Source: Symsagittifera roscoffensis
Lineage: Eukaryota > Xenacoelomorpha > Acoela > Convolutidae
Length of the DNA: 64,000 bases
Direction: 5' to 3'
Assembly (NCBI RefSeq): GCF_963678635.1
Contig: NC_087062.1
Span: 71,269,345-71,333,344 of the forward strand
The stretch's first letter is position 1. Each line of letters opens with the position of its first letter. Of this stretch, positions 63,119 to 64,000 are shown in pieces. A model generated the notes under the pieces. It searched no databases. It saw only the letters and a program-made list of their open reading frames with translations, and was not told the DNA's origin. A program made the position numbers and the translations under genes.

Positions 63119-63712
63119 TCAATGCTCCATTTCTTCCTCCTGTGATACTGACTCTGCACTCTCAGTCTCCGTATCTTGTAACACGTCGTTAGCTATCCTG
63201 ACGCTGCTGGAAGCCGTCCTCCAACACTTCTGCTCTTCCACCCTCTGTTTACAACAAGGTAGGGGATCCACGTTAGATTCTCTGTTCCTGCAGAAGCTGT
63301 TGTGGAGACACAACGTCACGTTTCTCTCTGCCTTCTCCTTTCCACTACGTTCACTCGTCCTGGAAATTCTTTTCACAGCGGTGGTCACTGCATTCCGATG
63401 AGTCACGAGAGCTCGCTTAAAAGCTCCTGCTACAATGTCCAGCTGATATTCACTGTACACTCTGCCATGCTTCGACATATGCTTCTTCGCATATTCATAC
63501 AACCATGCAGTCATGTTAGCTCTGAACCATGGCATCAATCGTTTTCTTGCCCATATCTTCTTCACTTCCATCGCAATGTTTAGAATTTTGCACATTGTCT
63601 CAAAAAGATCTAAATCTTTTAGACAATCTAATTTCCGCAACTGTTCTTTCGTCGGTGCCTCCTGTCTTTTTTTTTCTCTCACATGAGCTTCCAGCCATCG
63701 TATCGCCATCAT
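63119..63712 (-). CDS. Unrecognised basic/acidic ORF (197 aa)
   Basis: From ATG 63712 to the stop at 63119-63121. The N-terminal 130 residues are Lys/Arg-rich and probably helical (VREKKRQEAPTKEQLRKL, EVKKIWARKRLMPWFRANM). The middle has scattered Cys (CLHNSFC, CCKQRVEEQKC) and the C-terminus is acidic (TETESAESVSQEEEMEH). A GTG at 63727 extends the frame by five codons but the ATG pair at 63712/63709 is a more likely start. No family is recognised. It may be a cellular exon or a transposon accessory gene. Confidence 0.4.
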   Translation of the reverse strand: MMAIRWLEAHVREKKRQEAPTKEQLRKLDCLKDLDLFETMCKILNIAMEVKKIWARKRLMPWFRANMTAWLYEYAKKHMSKHGRVYSEYQLDIVAGAFKRALVTHRNAVTTAVKRISRTSERSGKEKAERNVTLCLHNSFCRNRESNVDPLPCCKQRVEEQKCWRTASSSVRIANDVLQDTETESAESVSQEEEMEH

Positions 63713-63877
63713 AACTCCCACTATCACTATTGTTATGGGCTGTGATGAATCTGGTTAACCCATGGAGAGCAGCTCTCCAGAGTCCCAGATCAACATCAGA
63801 TTACCACGCTTGGGATACCACCAGGTCTGCAGCAAGCAGTGGCAAGGAAACTCGTCATGCGTCAACATGATGCTCCT

Positions 63878-64000
63878 CTAATTACGTTTTCCCGAAGCTT
63901 CCAGCAATGGTTCCATTTCCATCATCACTCGGTGGACTTCATCATTCTCATTTACTGCATTGTAATCTGTGACAATTGATCCCTTCTGTTTCTGTCTCTC
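63878..64000 (-). CDS. Possible 3' end of a coding exon, open to the window edge
   Basis: On the minus strand 40 codons are open from the edge (ERQKQKGSIVTDYNAVNEND, then EVHRVMMEMEPLLEASGKRN) to TAG at 63878-63880. The residue mix looks like real protein, and the stretch is not AT-rich. Too little is visible to name it, and it may be chance. Confidence 0.3.
   Translation of the reverse strand, partial: ERQKQKGSIVTDYNAVNENDEVHRVMMEMEPLLEASGKRN

Overview
The window is AT-rich animal DNA, most likely from an invertebrate. Evidence for this is a spliced mind bomb (mib) gene with short introns, Ty3/Gypsy and BEL/Pao LTR retroelements, tRNA-derived repeats, and many MITE-like inverted-repeat elements. 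I cannot name the species. Most of the window is repeats; only two cellular genes are well supported, both at the right and both on the minus strand.

Layout. (1) About 1-11164 (+): the 3' two thirds of a retrovirus-like Ty3/Gypsy element (element A). It runs RNase H-integrase, two tiny hydrophobic ORFs, a long open frame with no methionine, an Env-like glycoprotein and a 601-aa unknown ORF. After these come a clean small intron and a candidate 3' LTR. Neighbouring ORFs overlap by ATGA or a few bases. (2) 12990-15030 (+): a decayed BEL/Pao polymerase. (3) 15240-21831 (+): element B, a broken Ty3/Gypsy element with two 213-bp LTRs, flanked outside the LTRs by 115-bp direct repeats. (4) 22-31.4 kb: mostly non-coding, with a long-armed TA-flanked MITE, hAT-like MITEs, minisatellites, a TA microsatellite and two weak exon candidates. 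(5) 31452-37036: a minus-strand LTR fragment of the element A family, interrupted by element C, a relative of element B that runs into a 200-base N gap. (6) 37237-41811: a roughly 2.3-kb tandem duplication bounded by a 30-bp minisatellite that abuts the gap. (7) 42-50 kb: repeats, an 826-bp tandem duplication and tRNA-like dispersed repeats.

(8) 50305-54948 (-): a three-exon gene predicted to encode a 475-aa single-pass membrane protein with a very charged tail. (9) 55776-58922 (-): mib, three coding exons and 981 codons, with MIB/HERC2, ZZ, ankyrin and three RING domains. This is the E3 ubiquitin ligase that activates Notch ligands in signal-sending cells. (10) 59-64 kb: a reverse-transcriptase relic, a MITE with an intact 9-bp target duplication, foldback repeats, and an unrecognised minus-strand ORF.

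How the parts relate. Elements B and C are one family: the last base of each LTR and the first gag codons coincide with a primer-binding site resembling the tRNA-Ser 3' end, and each LTR carries a hairpin at the same place but with different sequence. Element A is a different, Env-bearing lineage whose compact overlapping gene chain is the most unusual thing here.
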